A stretch of DNA of 34,459 nt, from positions 1 to 34,459 of IMG/VR virus record IMGVR_UViG_3300008217_000029; one strand, given 5' to 3'. Within the stretch, counting starts at the first letter, position 1; every line of letters begins with the position of its first letter. The DNA comes from a virus. This document shows, one piece after another, positions 17,593 through 27,020 of the stretch. Made by a program: the position numbers and the translations under genes. The notes below the pieces were generated by a model. It worked only from the letters and a program-made list of their open reading frames with translations, ran no database searches and was not told where the DNA came from.

Positions 17593-18486
17593 TTAACATG
17601 GGGTTGATTGTATCACTTGTGAATTAGAATTTAATATAGATGAATTAAAAGCAGGATTAACCTCGACAATAATATGCTTGTCCCACGTATGGGTAGTTGA
17701 AACATTATTTATTGTATTTGTTATAGATCCCGCTAAAAAATTACCAAGAGCAGTGGTTTGGGAACCTTCAATTGTCATTCCCACTATAGGATTATGTGCG
17801 CCCTGTAAATTTGCACAAGGGAGTGAAAATGGACTCCTTAAACCATGGAAAGTACTATTAGAAGCTGCGCTACCTAAAGTAGATTCCCACAAAGCATAAT
17901 CAGGCGAAAGACATACGCCCGCACCTGTAAACTGTGTGTATATCGGTTGTTGAGGTGGTGTTACTGTCGGCGGTTGGTAATTCTGAACATAATCCCATCC
18001 ACATGGACAGGTTTTTATATCGTGCAAACAGGGTCCGCCCTCCGTATCTATCCAAGGTTTTATGATATCCCCTAAATAATCTTCAAAAGAATCATTACTA
18101 ATTAAAGTACTTTCACAACTGTTTAGACAATCTTGTAAACTGTTATAAATACCACTACCATTACCAGGGTCCGCGCATCCAATGTTGCCAAATTTGTCAG
18201 TTTTACAAGTCCAAGTTTGACAGCATCCCGCGCTTTGTCTAATGCCCACACCGGAACTACTTGGCTGTATCAAGCTTTCTACTACCCAAACCGTGTTATA
18301 TCCTAAAGGATTATTACCACCTATACCTCCTGCTTCTGAAATATAACAGTCACCAACCACTGGACTTCTACCATTAGGATTTGCAGCGTCTGTTATTAAC
18401 AAAGCTATAGAAGCTGTTATTATCCCTTGAAATTCATCAGGTTGGGGATTACATATTCTTGTTGTATAATTATATGCTTGTGCCAC
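17593..18486 (-). CDS. Cysteine-rich tail appendage protein (297 aa)
   Basis: Unrecognised fold. It starts at GTG (18484-18486) reading MAQAYNYTTRIC. I count 14 cysteines, including CCQTWTCKTD, a C...C pair around GIYNSLQDCLNSC, CLHDIKTCPCGW, and a terminal Cys. A Pro/Thr/Gln linker (PPTVTPPQQP) divides the protein near residue 175. The spacing WxC...CxxPGNGxGxYxSxxxCxxxC resembles repeats in marine-phage appendage proteins and bacterial extracellular proteins, so disulfide-stabilised surface structure is likely. No signal peptide is present, so any disulfides would form outside the cytoplasm, for example after lysis. It lies in the tail-fibre region, between two other structural genes. Likely receptor-binding accessory or fibre; confidence in function is limited. 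Confidence 0.6.
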   Translation of the reverse strand: MAQAYNYTTRICNPQPDEFQGIITASIALLITDAANPNGRSPVVGDCYISEAGGIGGNNPLGYNTVWVVESLIQPSSSGVGIRQSAGCCQTWTCKTDKFGNIGCADPGNGSGIYNSLQDCLNSCESTLISNDSFEDYLGDIIKPWIDTEGGPCLHDIKTCPCGWDYVQNYQPPTVTPPQQPIYTQFTGAGVCLSPDYALWESTLGSAASNSTFHGLRSPFSLPCANLQGAHNPIVGMTIEGSQTTALGNFLAGSITNTINNVSTTHTWDKHIIVEVNPAFNSSILNSNSQVIQSTPC

Positions 18487-18535
18487 GGTTTATTTATTGT
18501 TCATTTTATTAAACATATATTTTATCTATTGTTTA

Positions 18536-19138
18536 TTATTGATTAATTACAGGTGTATTGGTTACCATCCCTATTCCTTGTGTTGAAAATTCTTGAGTAT
18601 CCAAATTACCACTAGCTCCAGATATTGGAGCTAAAGATCCTCCGTCTACGGACGTTCCATTCTTCCATATTGTTTTTTCCCCTATTATATAGTTAAACCA
18701 TTTACCTTCTTTATTTATAAATTCACCTTGCCACTCTCCTGTTTTAATGTTCTTACCACCAGGAATCATACCTGTTTGTTGATCTGTTGTTATTAAATTA
18801 GCATACCAGCCTAATTTAGGTTGATTATTGTAATATTTTCCATCATTCGGGTTTTCTATTACTTTAGATTGACTTCCTTCGTAATTTAAAGTTGTAAAAC
18901 TTTTTATAACGCTAGGTAAATCATTAAATAAAACTGTTATAGAGGATCGAGTGTTAATACTTCCACTGACATCGTAAAAACTATTTCTATCTACAGAATC
19001 ATCATGATGCTTCCATAATATACCGCTCAACGCTGTGTAGTATTCATTATTTAAACTAAAACCAACTTCTGGATTGATAGTTTTAAAACTTGCCCACCCT
19101 CTTGATCTCTCGCTAAAACTTATAGTTATGTTTGCCAT
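18536..19138 (-). CDS. Detached C-terminal domain of the large tail protein (200 aa)
   Basis: 200-residue protein starting at ATG 19136-19138. It opens ITISFSERSRGWASFKTINP, continues VGFSLNNEYYT and LWKHHDDS, and later has SVIKSFTTLNYEGSQSKVIE and GKWFNYIIG. In phages I remember, this block directly follows the YDxRKxxYNVTL segment at the end of the large tail protein, forming one polypeptide. Here it lies in the same reading frame as the 1927-residue gene but is separated by 27 nt containing two more in-frame stops after the first TAA. It is therefore best read as a gene fission product that still assembles with the tail protein. Start choice is clear: ATGGC in an A/T leader. Confidence 0.7.
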   Translation of the reverse strand: MANITISFSERSRGWASFKTINPEVGFSLNNEYYTALSGILWKHHDDSVDRNSFYDVSGSINTRSSITVLFNDLPSVIKSFTTLNYEGSQSKVIENPNDGKYYNNQPKLGWYANLITTDQQTGMIPGGKNIKTGEWQGEFINKEGKWFNYIIGEKTIWKNGTSVDGGSLAPISGASGNLDTQEFSTQGIGMVTNTPVINQ

Positions 19139-19165
19139 TATAATGTTTTATATTTGTTTTCATCT

Positions 19166-22100
19166 TTAATAACCTTTACCTTCTCCTCCACCTGTATCGC
19201 TACTTCCTCTACCTCTACCGCTACCTCCACCGCTACCTCCACCGTTTCCTCCACCGTTTCCTCCACCGTTAGTTCCACCATTATCATCGATAATAATTCC
19301 ACTACCACCACTAGTAGTGATACCACCTCCACCAACCGTTATAACTCCTCCCCCTATTACGCCACCGCCAATTGATACTTTTGGTAAATAATCTATTAAA
19401 GTAACGTTATATAATGATTTTCTACTATCATAACTACCTATTATTTTATTTGCAGTTTTTAAATTATCTGCAAACCAATCTTTCATACCATGATCTGATA
19501 TAGGTGTTAATCCATCTCTTGATAATCTCATTACAGCACCTCTTTCTTTATCTGTAAAATAAGCTCTAAACGATTCTGAAGCAAATGATTCTGGATTTTT
19601 AGATATTCCAAATTCACCAACAAATGGAATAGTATTACCTAGAACATTACTTGTAGCTGTTATATTTCTAGTATCATCAGCATTATATAAAGCGTCTTTA
19701 TTCGATAATACTTTCAAAACTTTATCTTCACATAGCGTAACTAAATCAGTATCTCTCGTGTGTAATTTTTGTATACTACCATATTCAGGGTTTAAATCTT
19801 TAGTAATATTTTCAGCCATTATAAACTGATTTAATCTATTTACACCATTCATAGAATTATATATTCCAGAGAATATCAACCCGCTTTTTCTATGTTCTTC
19901 TTTATATTGTTCAGCTAACGTGGTAGATGCTTTAACGCCTTTATCTATAGTTACAGCATTAAATAAATCTCTAATTCTATTTGATTCTACTCCATTACCA
20001 AAAGTATAACAGTTGTAATATGGTAACGTTTGGTTTTCACCGTGTACTAATGCGTTTAAGAATATTTGGTTTTGAGTTTGATAAGTACTTGCGGCTATTG
20101 ATCCCCAAGCACTATAAGGCCATTGAGTATCAAAAGCAACAGTAGCTGTTACTATAGTTCCATCTGGATTTGTAAACGACAGTATATCACCTTCATTTAA
20201 TACTTGACCATTATTAAGCTCTAATAAAGTTGACGGTTGAGTTGATCCAGTTGGAATACCCCCCTCACAACCAGTTATAGAAGTTACAGTGGTTGGTATG
20301 GTGGTAGTGGAGATTGGAATCGTAGCGCCACCTGTAAAAGTAAATACCGTTCCCGCTGGCATAGTTGGACATGGTGCATAAACTATATTACCACCGGCAT
20401 TCCACGCTGCATCGCCAAGGACAATAGCTTGTTGGTTTTGGTTTGGTCCTTGGTTTGTTTGAAGTTGATGGATAACTGTGTTTGGCGGTATATTACCACC
20501 GGAATCTGTAATACCCATTCCAACTGTTATATTAGCATATGGTGCGTCCAAAATTATCCATTCACTTAAACCTGGGGTCGAGAAAGTGCACCAAGAAGCT
20601 TGAGCCCCAGCATGTGTAAAAGTATTTCCCCCAGTAGTGTGGCCGCTAGAAAGAATAGTTGTAGGTGTTCCTGATACGTAATTTGTTGTAACTGTAGCTC
20701 CGTTAAGAATCATATTAACGTCATCCCAGCCACTCAAAGTATGTGTTCCTTGTGTATTAGACCGGTACATAGATACTGTTGCTCCAGGTTGTATATACAA
20801 CTCTTCAGTGCCATCACACATATTCACAGGGTAGTTTTGTCCTATTTCATAATAAATATCTAATCCGACATCTTCTTTAGGCTCTGTTTCCCAAATAGCT
20901 GGATGAGTTGGCATATCTTGTTTTTGATCATAGTAAGGTTCAACAAATTCTATACCAGCCTTAGTTATTGTACCACCCATATTATCAAGACAATCATTAG
21001 CACCAGGACCTTCTGGGGTAATATTAGTGTTTGGAGGTTCGGTTGCTCTATAGACATTACCGGTATTTTGACCTCCATAAGCCACGGCCCCTGCGCCAGA
21101 ATAAGTTCCTGCAAAAAGATTCATAGGTATTCCGTTTGGATTATTTGTAGGGTCTTTTGAACCAGGTTCTATCAATTTTAGCGACCACCTTACTCGAAAA
21201 TCAGCCCATCGGGGCTGATACCTTTCCTGACCTACTACATGAATATTATCCCAATTTCCATCCATTTCCATTACATTATTTAGATGGTAAGTCTTTGAAA
21301 CACTACCAATCTCATACTCGATATTATCTGGATCATCTATAAATCTAAATATTTTTCCAGATGATGATATTCTTTGTATAAACTCAGCTTCACCTTTATG
21401 TAAACCACCAATATTTTTCCATGTGTTTCCACTAGTATGCCTGAATGGCCAATTCCTTGTCCCAATCCAAGATATATCTATTTGATCATTACCTTCTACG
21501 GCTCCTACACCGGTATCTGACGTAAGTGCTACAATATCCGCGCCATACGTAGATGACGTCCCAGCAGTCACACCTAAAAGCCTATATGTAGGTTCTTGAT
21601 CTATAAACCACCAACCACCTTCAGCACCACCGGTGCTACCAGCGTTACTATTTGCCCATGGAGTACCTGGTTGTATTGCATTACCACCACTATAGTGCGC
21701 TAAATTTAATTCTGATATATAGAAACTAGTCATATCACTTCCTCTGGTTGGTTGGAGTGCATTTAAGTCACTGTAACGAGGATAAATATTACCGGTGGTA
21801 GGATTAGTATAAACCCCAGTTCCACCTCCACTAACCGCACCTATCTCATAAGCAAGAAAATCTTCACCCCAAGTTGGGTCGTCCGCAACAGACGTATAAT
21901 GATCCCCAAAAATACTTAAATCCTGACCTTCAATAATCTCTGGAGCTAGAGGATTTTGAGTAGAGTTGTAACCCATATAATAAAACAACTTTTGACCTTG
22001 AACAAGTCTAGCCGTTGCATCCGCTTTCGATTTAATATGGGTTTGAAACACTCTTTCTTCTCTGTCATCATGTATTTTAACAAAGAATCTACCATCGAAT

Positions 22101-24949
22101 TCAGGTTTATTTTCAATTATCTTTTTTTGTATCTCTACAACTAAATCTGATATAGCTGTACCCGAAGTATTTCCAGTTGACGTGAACGCCATATCATCAC
22201 CAAAAGCTTCTGTTACAACTATTTTATAATCTTGCGTGGCTGTATTCTTAAAAGTTATATTTATAATATCATACCAGTTTGAATGGGTTGTGTTATTGCT
22301 AGTCTTTACACGCATTTGTAATGAAGCATCTCTATCGCCCAATATACTTGAATAAAGCGATTGTTGGTTGTTCATGAATTGTAAACTAGCTAATTCACTA
22401 TCTTCCCACTGTGTTTTCTTGATTTTAATGCTTTTACTTCCTTGGAGTGGAAATCCTGTAAAATGACCAGGACTATTAGTGGTTGTAGCGGCATCAAATA
22501 TAGCTAATATTTCCTCTGTTGTTTTTATAAAATCCGGGGCTTCATTTTTAATAGCCAAAACCTTATATCTAGAATACTCTTCTACAGCCTCAGCTTCCTC
22601 TCCAACACCTTTTTTTAATATCAATGTTGTTTCTTCATCAACCTTGTTCCTATCTTCTGAAGGAAATGACAACCAAATACCTTCGTCTTCACCGTCATAC
22701 CAACGATCCATAGCTAGATTATAATATTCGTTTGAAATTTCTTTTACAAAGTATTTAAAAGAATCTGCCCAAAACGGTGGTGGGGTTATTGTTTTTATTG
22801 CTAAAGAATTTGATGTAGCTGCACGAGAGTGTTCTACTTTAATAACACCACTAGGGTGTGTTATCACTGGTGTTTCTCTACCGTAAATGTCTTTATAAAC
22901 AACACCCAATTGATAAGTCCTAACCGATTTTAATGACTTTTCAGGAAAATTTTTAATGTGTACAGGATCGCTATCCAGATACAATTGAAACTCTGGTTTC
23001 ACTTCTTCATCAGTATTAGAAATTAAGTTATAATTTTGTAAATAATTACCATAAATTAATCTGTTACCAGTTACTTCTTGTCCTAAAGCTTTTCTAGGGA
23101 CATTGTCCCAAGGCCTTAATAATTGATTTGAAGCAACTACAGCATGTATTAAATCGTCTTTTATTTCAAAATATCCTCTGTAATCACCAGTCCCACTTAT
23201 ATTCCATTCTGGATCTTTATCATCAAATGATCTTATTGTATATATATTAGGGGAATCAGATTCTTTATATAAAATATCTATTTCAATAACGTCTAATGGT
23301 ATATTTGGAGGAATAAAATCTTTTATAACCAATTTTTTCAAATCATTTGTCATACCTAAATTATAACCTTTTTTAGGATGATAATCAAATTCACTAGGTA
23401 AAAATGCTATTTCAGAAAATGGAGAGAACGCAGAGTACTCACCATCTTCATATTTGTATCTATAGCCAAATTTAGGAAATTTTAATTCATATAAAGAATC
23501 TTTTTTAGGTTTAAGTTCTATATACCATGTTTTAAGTGTATTATTATCTATTTCAGCTAAAAATAAATCACTAACAAATATTATTTTAACTTCTAGATTA
23601 CCATTAGTAGGAGACTCAACAAGTAAAGGATTAGTAGATGTTGAATCTGAAGATGTTACAACTAGTTTTACTTTTATCGGTCCTCCACTCGAATCTGAGC
23701 ACTCTAACACGTCTCCAACACGAAAATCAACTGGTAAATCCAACTCTATCATAGTATTATTACCTGCTGGATCGCTATTAACTTGTTGTGAGGTAGTACC
23801 AGTTTTATACACACCTGTTAAAGCGCCGACCGTACCGTAGAACATAAATTGTGATACTTGTCCTGAAGTAGGATTAACAACTCCATTTGCGTCCAATCTT
23901 TGGATAGCACTACTCATCTCTAACCTAGGAGGCATTAACGGAGATTTCTTTATAACTGTAATATGTCTTTCTTGGAGATATTCTTGTATACCAAAAGGAG
24001 GATTTAGCAGTATACCATTATGAGACGTGTTTATTATCGTTGCTTCATCAACTACAAGTTCAGTGTGTGTTGTTCCAGGGACTGTAATTCCGTTAAACGT
24101 ATAAGGATTTGCAGAGTTTTGATTAACATTACAAGCTTGACATACACCTAAGCTAGGTATTGAACCTTCTTTTCCTCTTGTTATATTTACTTTTTTTGGC
24201 TCAGAATAATTATCTGTCCAAAATAGCATGTCATCAACTATATTAACACCCGTTATAAGTCTATCACTACGAAAGTTAAGAACTCTACCTCCTGGTCCAC
24301 AGCAGTCATTTGCGGATCCAGATATAAAATTTACATTATTTAAAGGAAGTGGTGGTAGTGGCCCGAAAGTGGATCGAATATGACTTGATAAAACCACTGT
24401 GGTAGATGTAGGTATTTCCGTTATTATAGGATAGGGTTCTTTTTGAGTAAAAGATAACAAACCACTACCACCCCAAGTCGCTTGCATACCTATTCTTAAT
24501 CCATTTGTACTAACTACCGTATATATTAAATCACCGCTGGGAGAGACAGATCTATCAGTAATTTTAGTACGTACGTTATAAATATCAACTATTACAGGGA
24601 GTGTTTCGTTATTAACGCTGTTATATTCAACTACAAGATCGGAAGATACCACGTGAAGAGCTTCAAGTGCCGTTGATGACATTGGTGCTGGTGGTTTACC
24701 TGCTATAAAATAGTATACTTTGTTAGTTTTATCATCTGTAATACTACCTACGCACGCACTGCTATCGTCTGGCACAAGATTAGAAATCAAACTATTTCCT
24801 AAACAAGTTTGTACAGTACCCACATTAGATCCTTCTGAAGTTAAAACCTCAACATTTAACGCGTCTCTATACTCACTATTAGGCACTAATCTTTCGTCTA
24901 AGTCTTTATTCATTCGACCAGACGTAAACGTGTGTTTTAACTCTGGCAT
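19166..24949 (-). CDS. Large tail protein (1927 aa), stabilisation/tube type
   Basis: Very large beta-rich virion protein in the slot occupied by T7 gp12 (tail nozzle), though far longer than its about 790 residues. The N-terminus reads LKHTFTSGRMNKDLDERLVP followed by NSEYRDALNVEV, a start I associate with large tail proteins of marine Bacteroidota phages. Residues about 150-160 (NGLRIGM) and about 1473-1500 (NITVGMGITDSGGNIPP) resemble the GLxVGM beta repeat also found in the 1133-residue appendage gene. Residues about 1700-1850 include the C-terminal segment IIGSYDSRKSLYNVTLIDYL, then a Gly/Ser/Asn low-complexity tail. In relatives as I remember them, this segment runs straight into a domain that here is the next gene. 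The start ATG follows the adaptor stop by 4 nt. Confidence 0.7.
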   Translation of the reverse strand: MPELKHTFTSGRMNKDLDERLVPNSEYRDALNVEVLTSEGSNVGTVQTCLGNSLISNLVPDDSSACVGSITDDKTNKVYYFIAGKPPAPMSSTALEALHVVSSDLVVEYNSVNNETLPVIVDIYNVRTKITDRSVSPSGDLIYTVVSTNGLRIGMQATWGGSGLLSFTQKEPYPIITEIPTSTTVVLSSHIRSTFGPLPPLPLNNVNFISGSANDCCGPGGRVLNFRSDRLITGVNIVDDMLFWTDNYSEPKKVNITRGKEGSIPSLGVCQACNVNQNSANPYTFNGITVPGTTHTELVVDEATIINTSHNGILLNPPFGIQEYLQERHITVIKKSPLMPPRLEMSSAIQRLDANGVVNPTSGQVSQFMFYGTVGALTGVYKTGTTSQQVNSDPAGNNTMIELDLPVDFRVGDVLECSDSSGGPIKVKLVVTSSDSTSTNPLLVESPTNGNLEVKIIFVSDLFLAEIDNNTLKTWYIELKPKKDSLYELKFPKFGYRYKYEDGEYSAFSPFSEIAFLPSEFDYHPKKGYNLGMTNDLKKLVIKDFIPPNIPLDVIEIDILYKESDSPNIYTIRSFDDKDPEWNISGTGDYRGYFEIKDDLIHAVVASNQLLRPWDNVPRKALGQEVTGNRLIYGNYLQNYNLISNTDEEVKPEFQLYLDSDPVHIKNFPEKSLKSVRTYQLGVVYKDIYGRETPVITHPSGVIKVEHSRAATSNSLAIKTITPPPFWADSFKYFVKEISNEYYNLAMDRWYDGEDEGIWLSFPSEDRNKVDEETTLILKKGVGEEAEAVEEYSRYKVLAIKNEAPDFIKTTEEILAIFDAATTTNSPGHFTGFPLQGSKSIKIKKTQWEDSELASLQFMNNQQSLYSSILGDRDASLQMRVKTSNNTTHSNWYDIINITFKNTATQDYKIVVTEAFGDDMAFTSTGNTSGTAISDLVVEIQKKIIENKPEFDGRFFVKIHDDREERVFQTHIKSKADATARLVQGQKLFYYMGYNSTQNPLAPEIIEGQDLSIFGDHYTSVADDPTWGEDFLAYEIGAVSGGGTGVYTNPTTGNIYPRYSDLNALQPTRGSDMTSFYISELNLAHYSGGNAIQPGTPWANSNAGSTGGAEGGWWFIDQEPTYRLLGVTAGTSSTYGADIVALTSDTGVGAVEGNDQIDISWIGTRNWPFRHTSGNTWKNIGGLHKGEAEFIQRISSSGKIFRFIDDPDNIEYEIGSVSKTYHLNNVMEMDGNWDNIHVVGQERYQPRWADFRVRWSLKLIEPGSKDPTNNPNGIPMNLFAGTYSGAGAVAYGGQNTGNVYRATEPPNTNITPEGPGANDCLDNMGGTITKAGIEFVEPYYDQKQDMPTHPAIWETEPKEDVGLDIYYEIGQNYPVNMCDGTEELYIQPGATVSMYRSNTQGTHTLSGWDDVNMILNGATVTTNYVSGTPTTILSSGHTTGGNTFTHAGAQASWCTFSTPGLSEWIILDAPYANITVGMGITDSGGNIPPNTVIHQLQTNQGPNQNQQAIVLGDAAWNAGGNIVYAPCPTMPAGTVFTFTGGATIPISTTTIPTTVTSITGCEGGIPTGSTQPSTLLELNNGQVLNEGDILSFTNPDGTIVTATVAFDTQWPYSAWGSIAASTYQTQNQIFLNALVHGENQTLPYYNCYTFGNGVESNRIRDLFNAVTIDKGVKASTTLAEQYKEEHRKSGLIFSGIYNSMNGVNRLNQFIMAENITKDLNPEYGSIQKLHTRDTDLVTLCEDKVLKVLSNKDALYNADDTRNITATSNVLGNTIPFVGEFGISKNPESFASESFRAYFTDKERGAVMRLSRDGLTPISDHGMKDWFADNLKTANKIIGSYDSRKSLYNVTLIDYLPKVSIGGGVIGGGVITVGGGGITTSGGSGIIIDDNGGTNGGGNGGGNGGGSGGGSGRGRGSSDTGGGEGKGY
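19219..19278 (-). repeat. 12-bp tandem repeat coding for a Gly-rich tail
   Basis: Five consecutive 12-bp units, on the plus strand CGCTACCTCCAC twice, CGTTTCCTCCAC twice, then a degenerate CGTTAGTTCCAC. They encode GGGS/GGGN-type repeats at the C-terminus of the 1927-residue tail protein. Such arrays change copy number readily by slippage. Confidence 0.85.
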
Positions 24950-24953
24950 TTAG

Positions 24954-26285
24954 TTAGTGTTTTATTTGTTTAGATTTACCCCTCAATATTTGAGTGATTT
25001 CCTCTAATTTTATATTTGATAATCTTAATTTCGCTTTCCTAGTTTCTGCAAATTTTTCTTTTTTATATCTGTTAACTATGTATTCTGGAATCCCCATTCT
25101 AGTGGATAAAACAGCATGGGCGATCCATTTATACATTGCCTCTTCTGCAAATTTATGAACCACCATTTCTTCATCTGTACCTAAACCATCACTTATATAT
25201 TCTAATATAACAGTTTTTCCAGATATATTAGAACTAAAATGTATTTTTCCAGTATTACAATCCATATAAAACGAACCGTTAGCTTGAGCGTGTTGAGGAT
25301 CTAGTCCATATCTTCGTCCTCCAGCTGGCCAATAAGTATCATCTTGGTAATCGTCTTGATTTTCAGATGGAGTTCCAGATTTATAATTTGACCACGTATC
25401 AGATTCAGCTTGTGTAGTTATTTCAAGATCATAACAAGTTACATTATCTATTGTCCCGACAAAATTAGTTGGAGCGGCAGAACGAGCGTGAAAATTAAAA
25501 TTTCTATTCTCATCTTGCATAGCTATGGCCCAAGAAGTATTTGAATCATTTACAAAAATGTCTTCAGTAACCGTGTAGCTACCAGTTTGGGTTTGTACCG
25601 CGCCACCTCCTTTAAAGGCCTCAGTAGAAGTACCATCACTTGCCACTAATAGGATTTGTACTGAACCTGACACAAGACTAAGATCATAAGAAACTCTGTA
25701 AGTATGCCCTTTTTTTATCTCAGCTGCTGATTGATGTAATTTTTTATACTCTGCAGCGTCAGCATCAATATATCCACTACTATTCCAAGTATACGCTAGC
25801 GCGTTAGGATTTGGATTAGTTGCGGAATTACTTTGTGATACCCAACTACCTAACCCATTGTCAAATCCATTATTTTCTAAAATCTCCAAAAACTCTTCAT
25901 CATCTCCAGAAGGATCTTGACTTATTGCTATTGGATTAGATGTTTTAGAGGTAGGATATATAATATGTTCAATACCAGCAGAATCACTCCATGTTAATTT
26001 AACGTAGTTAACATAGTCTTGTGGTAAAATCATTTTTAGTGACGGTGGTATTTCTAATTCTAACGTTTTACAAGATTTAAATGTATCAAAACTTAATTCT
26101 TGTATAGCTCTTTGCGCATGAAAAGCAACATCAGTTCTTTTTGCCTTACTTATTAATTTATCTTCACCAACATAAGCTATCATAAATTGATTCACAATAT
26201 TATCTAATGATGTAAATTGGTACTTCCCCCAACTGCTACTATCAAGATAATAGTCTACTTGTGTTGTGTTACCTAATAATCCCAT
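24954..26285 (-). CDS. Head-tail adaptor-like protein with carbohydrate-binding-like insertion
   Basis: 443-residue protein. The flanks look like one adaptor of the T7 gp11/P22 gp4 type: residues about 20-110 contain FTSLDNIVNQFMIAYVGEDK and RAIQELSFDTFKS, a helical bundle followed by LPQDYVNYVKL; residues about 290-443 contain SENQDDYQDDTYWP, GKIHFSSNISGKTVILEY and helices ending LRGKSKQIKH. Between them (about residues 134-290) is a jelly-roll-like block opening ENNGFDNGLGSW and closing FVGTIDNVTCYDLEI. That opening and closing pattern is typical of CBM4/9-like carbohydrate-binding modules. The gene begins 4 nt after the preceding stop. Adaptor assignment is moderate; the inserted module is inferred from pattern. 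Confidence 0.7.
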   Translation of the reverse strand: MGLLGNTTQVDYYLDSSSWGKYQFTSLDNIVNQFMIAYVGEDKLISKAKRTDVAFHAQRAIQELSFDTFKSCKTLELEIPPSLKMILPQDYVNYVKLTWSDSAGIEHIIYPTSKTSNPIAISQDPSGDDEEFLEILENNGFDNGLGSWVSQSNSATNPNPNALAYTWNSSGYIDADAAEYKKLHQSAAEIKKGHTYRVSYDLSLVSGSVQILLVASDGTSTEAFKGGGAVQTQTGSYTVTEDIFVNDSNTSWAIAMQDENRNFNFHARSAAPTNFVGTIDNVTCYDLEITTQAESDTWSNYKSGTPSENQDDYQDDTYWPAGGRRYGLDPQHAQANGSFYMDCNTGKIHFSSNISGKTVILEYISDGLGTDEEMVVHKFAEEAMYKWIAHAVLSTRMGIPEYIVNRYKKEKFAETRKAKLRLSNIKLEEITQILRGKSKQIKH

Positions 26286-26289
26286 TTAT

Positions 26290-27018
26290 TTATTGTTTTT
26301 CTTGTTGAATATCTTTCATTTCTTCTTGTGCAGCTACTTGGTATAAACCTACATCTTTCATGACTAGACCAGATAGTTGTAGTATTTTTAAAACTAAATT
26401 AGTTTCTTCAGAGGGGTGTAGTTCAAAATCAATAGATGGTGGAGTACCATTAAACTGTGCGTATCCATTTACTACAACATATGCCCATTCTACCCTGCCT
26501 GGTCTTCTTATATAATTACAAACAACTCCAGAAGTTCTTTGGATAATTTGCCCAGCTACAGAATTCAGACTACCAAATAATCTAATTAAACCATTTCCAT
26601 CAGGTATATAAACAGGTCTCGAGTTTTTCGGGTGCATTAATGGTGAGTTTTGAATATATGCCCAGTCTTTTTCGTTTACCCTTTCAGCCTCTCTTGTAGT
26701 ACCAGCAATATCAAGAAATACACTACCTAATCTGTATATAGGTGGATTTGTGGGTAAAGTGGTTGCACCGTTAGTTACAGCTGCTCCTTTAACTTCAAAT
26801 ATATCTAGTTTCTCATTTATTAAATCTAACATGTCAGAAGTCTCAGTCTCATTACCATGTACTCTACTAAATTGATTTATATCATAAAAATACTGCTCAA
26901 ATATATCCATTTGCGCTTGATTTGCAAATAGATTAAATTCTTGAGGAGTTATATATCCTCTTTGCTCCTTATTAGCAATAGCTAAAACTCTTTGATACAC
27001 CGTATCTATATTTACCAT
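26290..27018 (-). CDS. Neck/tail structural protein (242 aa), possible adaptor
   Basis: 242-residue protein directly upstream of the larger adaptor. The N-terminal 60 residues are helical and characteristic: VYQRVLAIANKEQRGYITPQ, then FNLFANQAQMDIFEQYFYD. The middle is beta-rich (PIYRLGSVFLDI; RPVYIPDGNGLIRLFG) and the C-terminal helical part (LHPSEETNLVLKILQLSG) is followed by a Gln/Glu tail. I associate this arrangement with a conserved structural protein of marine Bacteroidota phages found beside the connector genes. Position between capsid and tail genes suggests a head-tail connector or tail-tube component, equivalent by order to the T7 gp11 region. No enzymatic motif is visible. Start ATG lies 2 nt after the preceding gene's stop. 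Confidence 0.65.
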   Translation of the reverse strand: MVNIDTVYQRVLAIANKEQRGYITPQEFNLFANQAQMDIFEQYFYDINQFSRVHGNETETSDMLDLINEKLDIFEVKGAAVTNGATTLPTNPPIYRLGSVFLDIAGTTREAERVNEKDWAYIQNSPLMHPKNSRPVYIPDGNGLIRLFGSLNSVAGQIIQRTSGVVCNYIRRPGRVEWAYVVVNGYAQFNGTPPSIDFELHPSEETNLVLKILQLSGLVMKDVGLYQVAAQEEMKDIQQEKQ

Positions 27019-27020
27019 AA

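Noticed and set aside
19139-19168. Possible stop-codon read-through joining the tail protein and the 200-residue protein
   Set aside because: The frames match, but TAA, TGA and TAA all occur in frame before the ATG, so read-through is unlikely; separate translation fits better.
19219-19278. Short tandem units resembling a CRISPR array
   Set aside because: Units are 12 bp with no spacers and are explained by Gly-rich coding sequence.
19138-19335. Minus-strand Val/Glu-rich open frame overlapping the end of the 1927-residue tail gene
   Set aside because: It is the alternate-frame reading of the 12-bp Gly-coding repeats; composition is purely repeat-driven.
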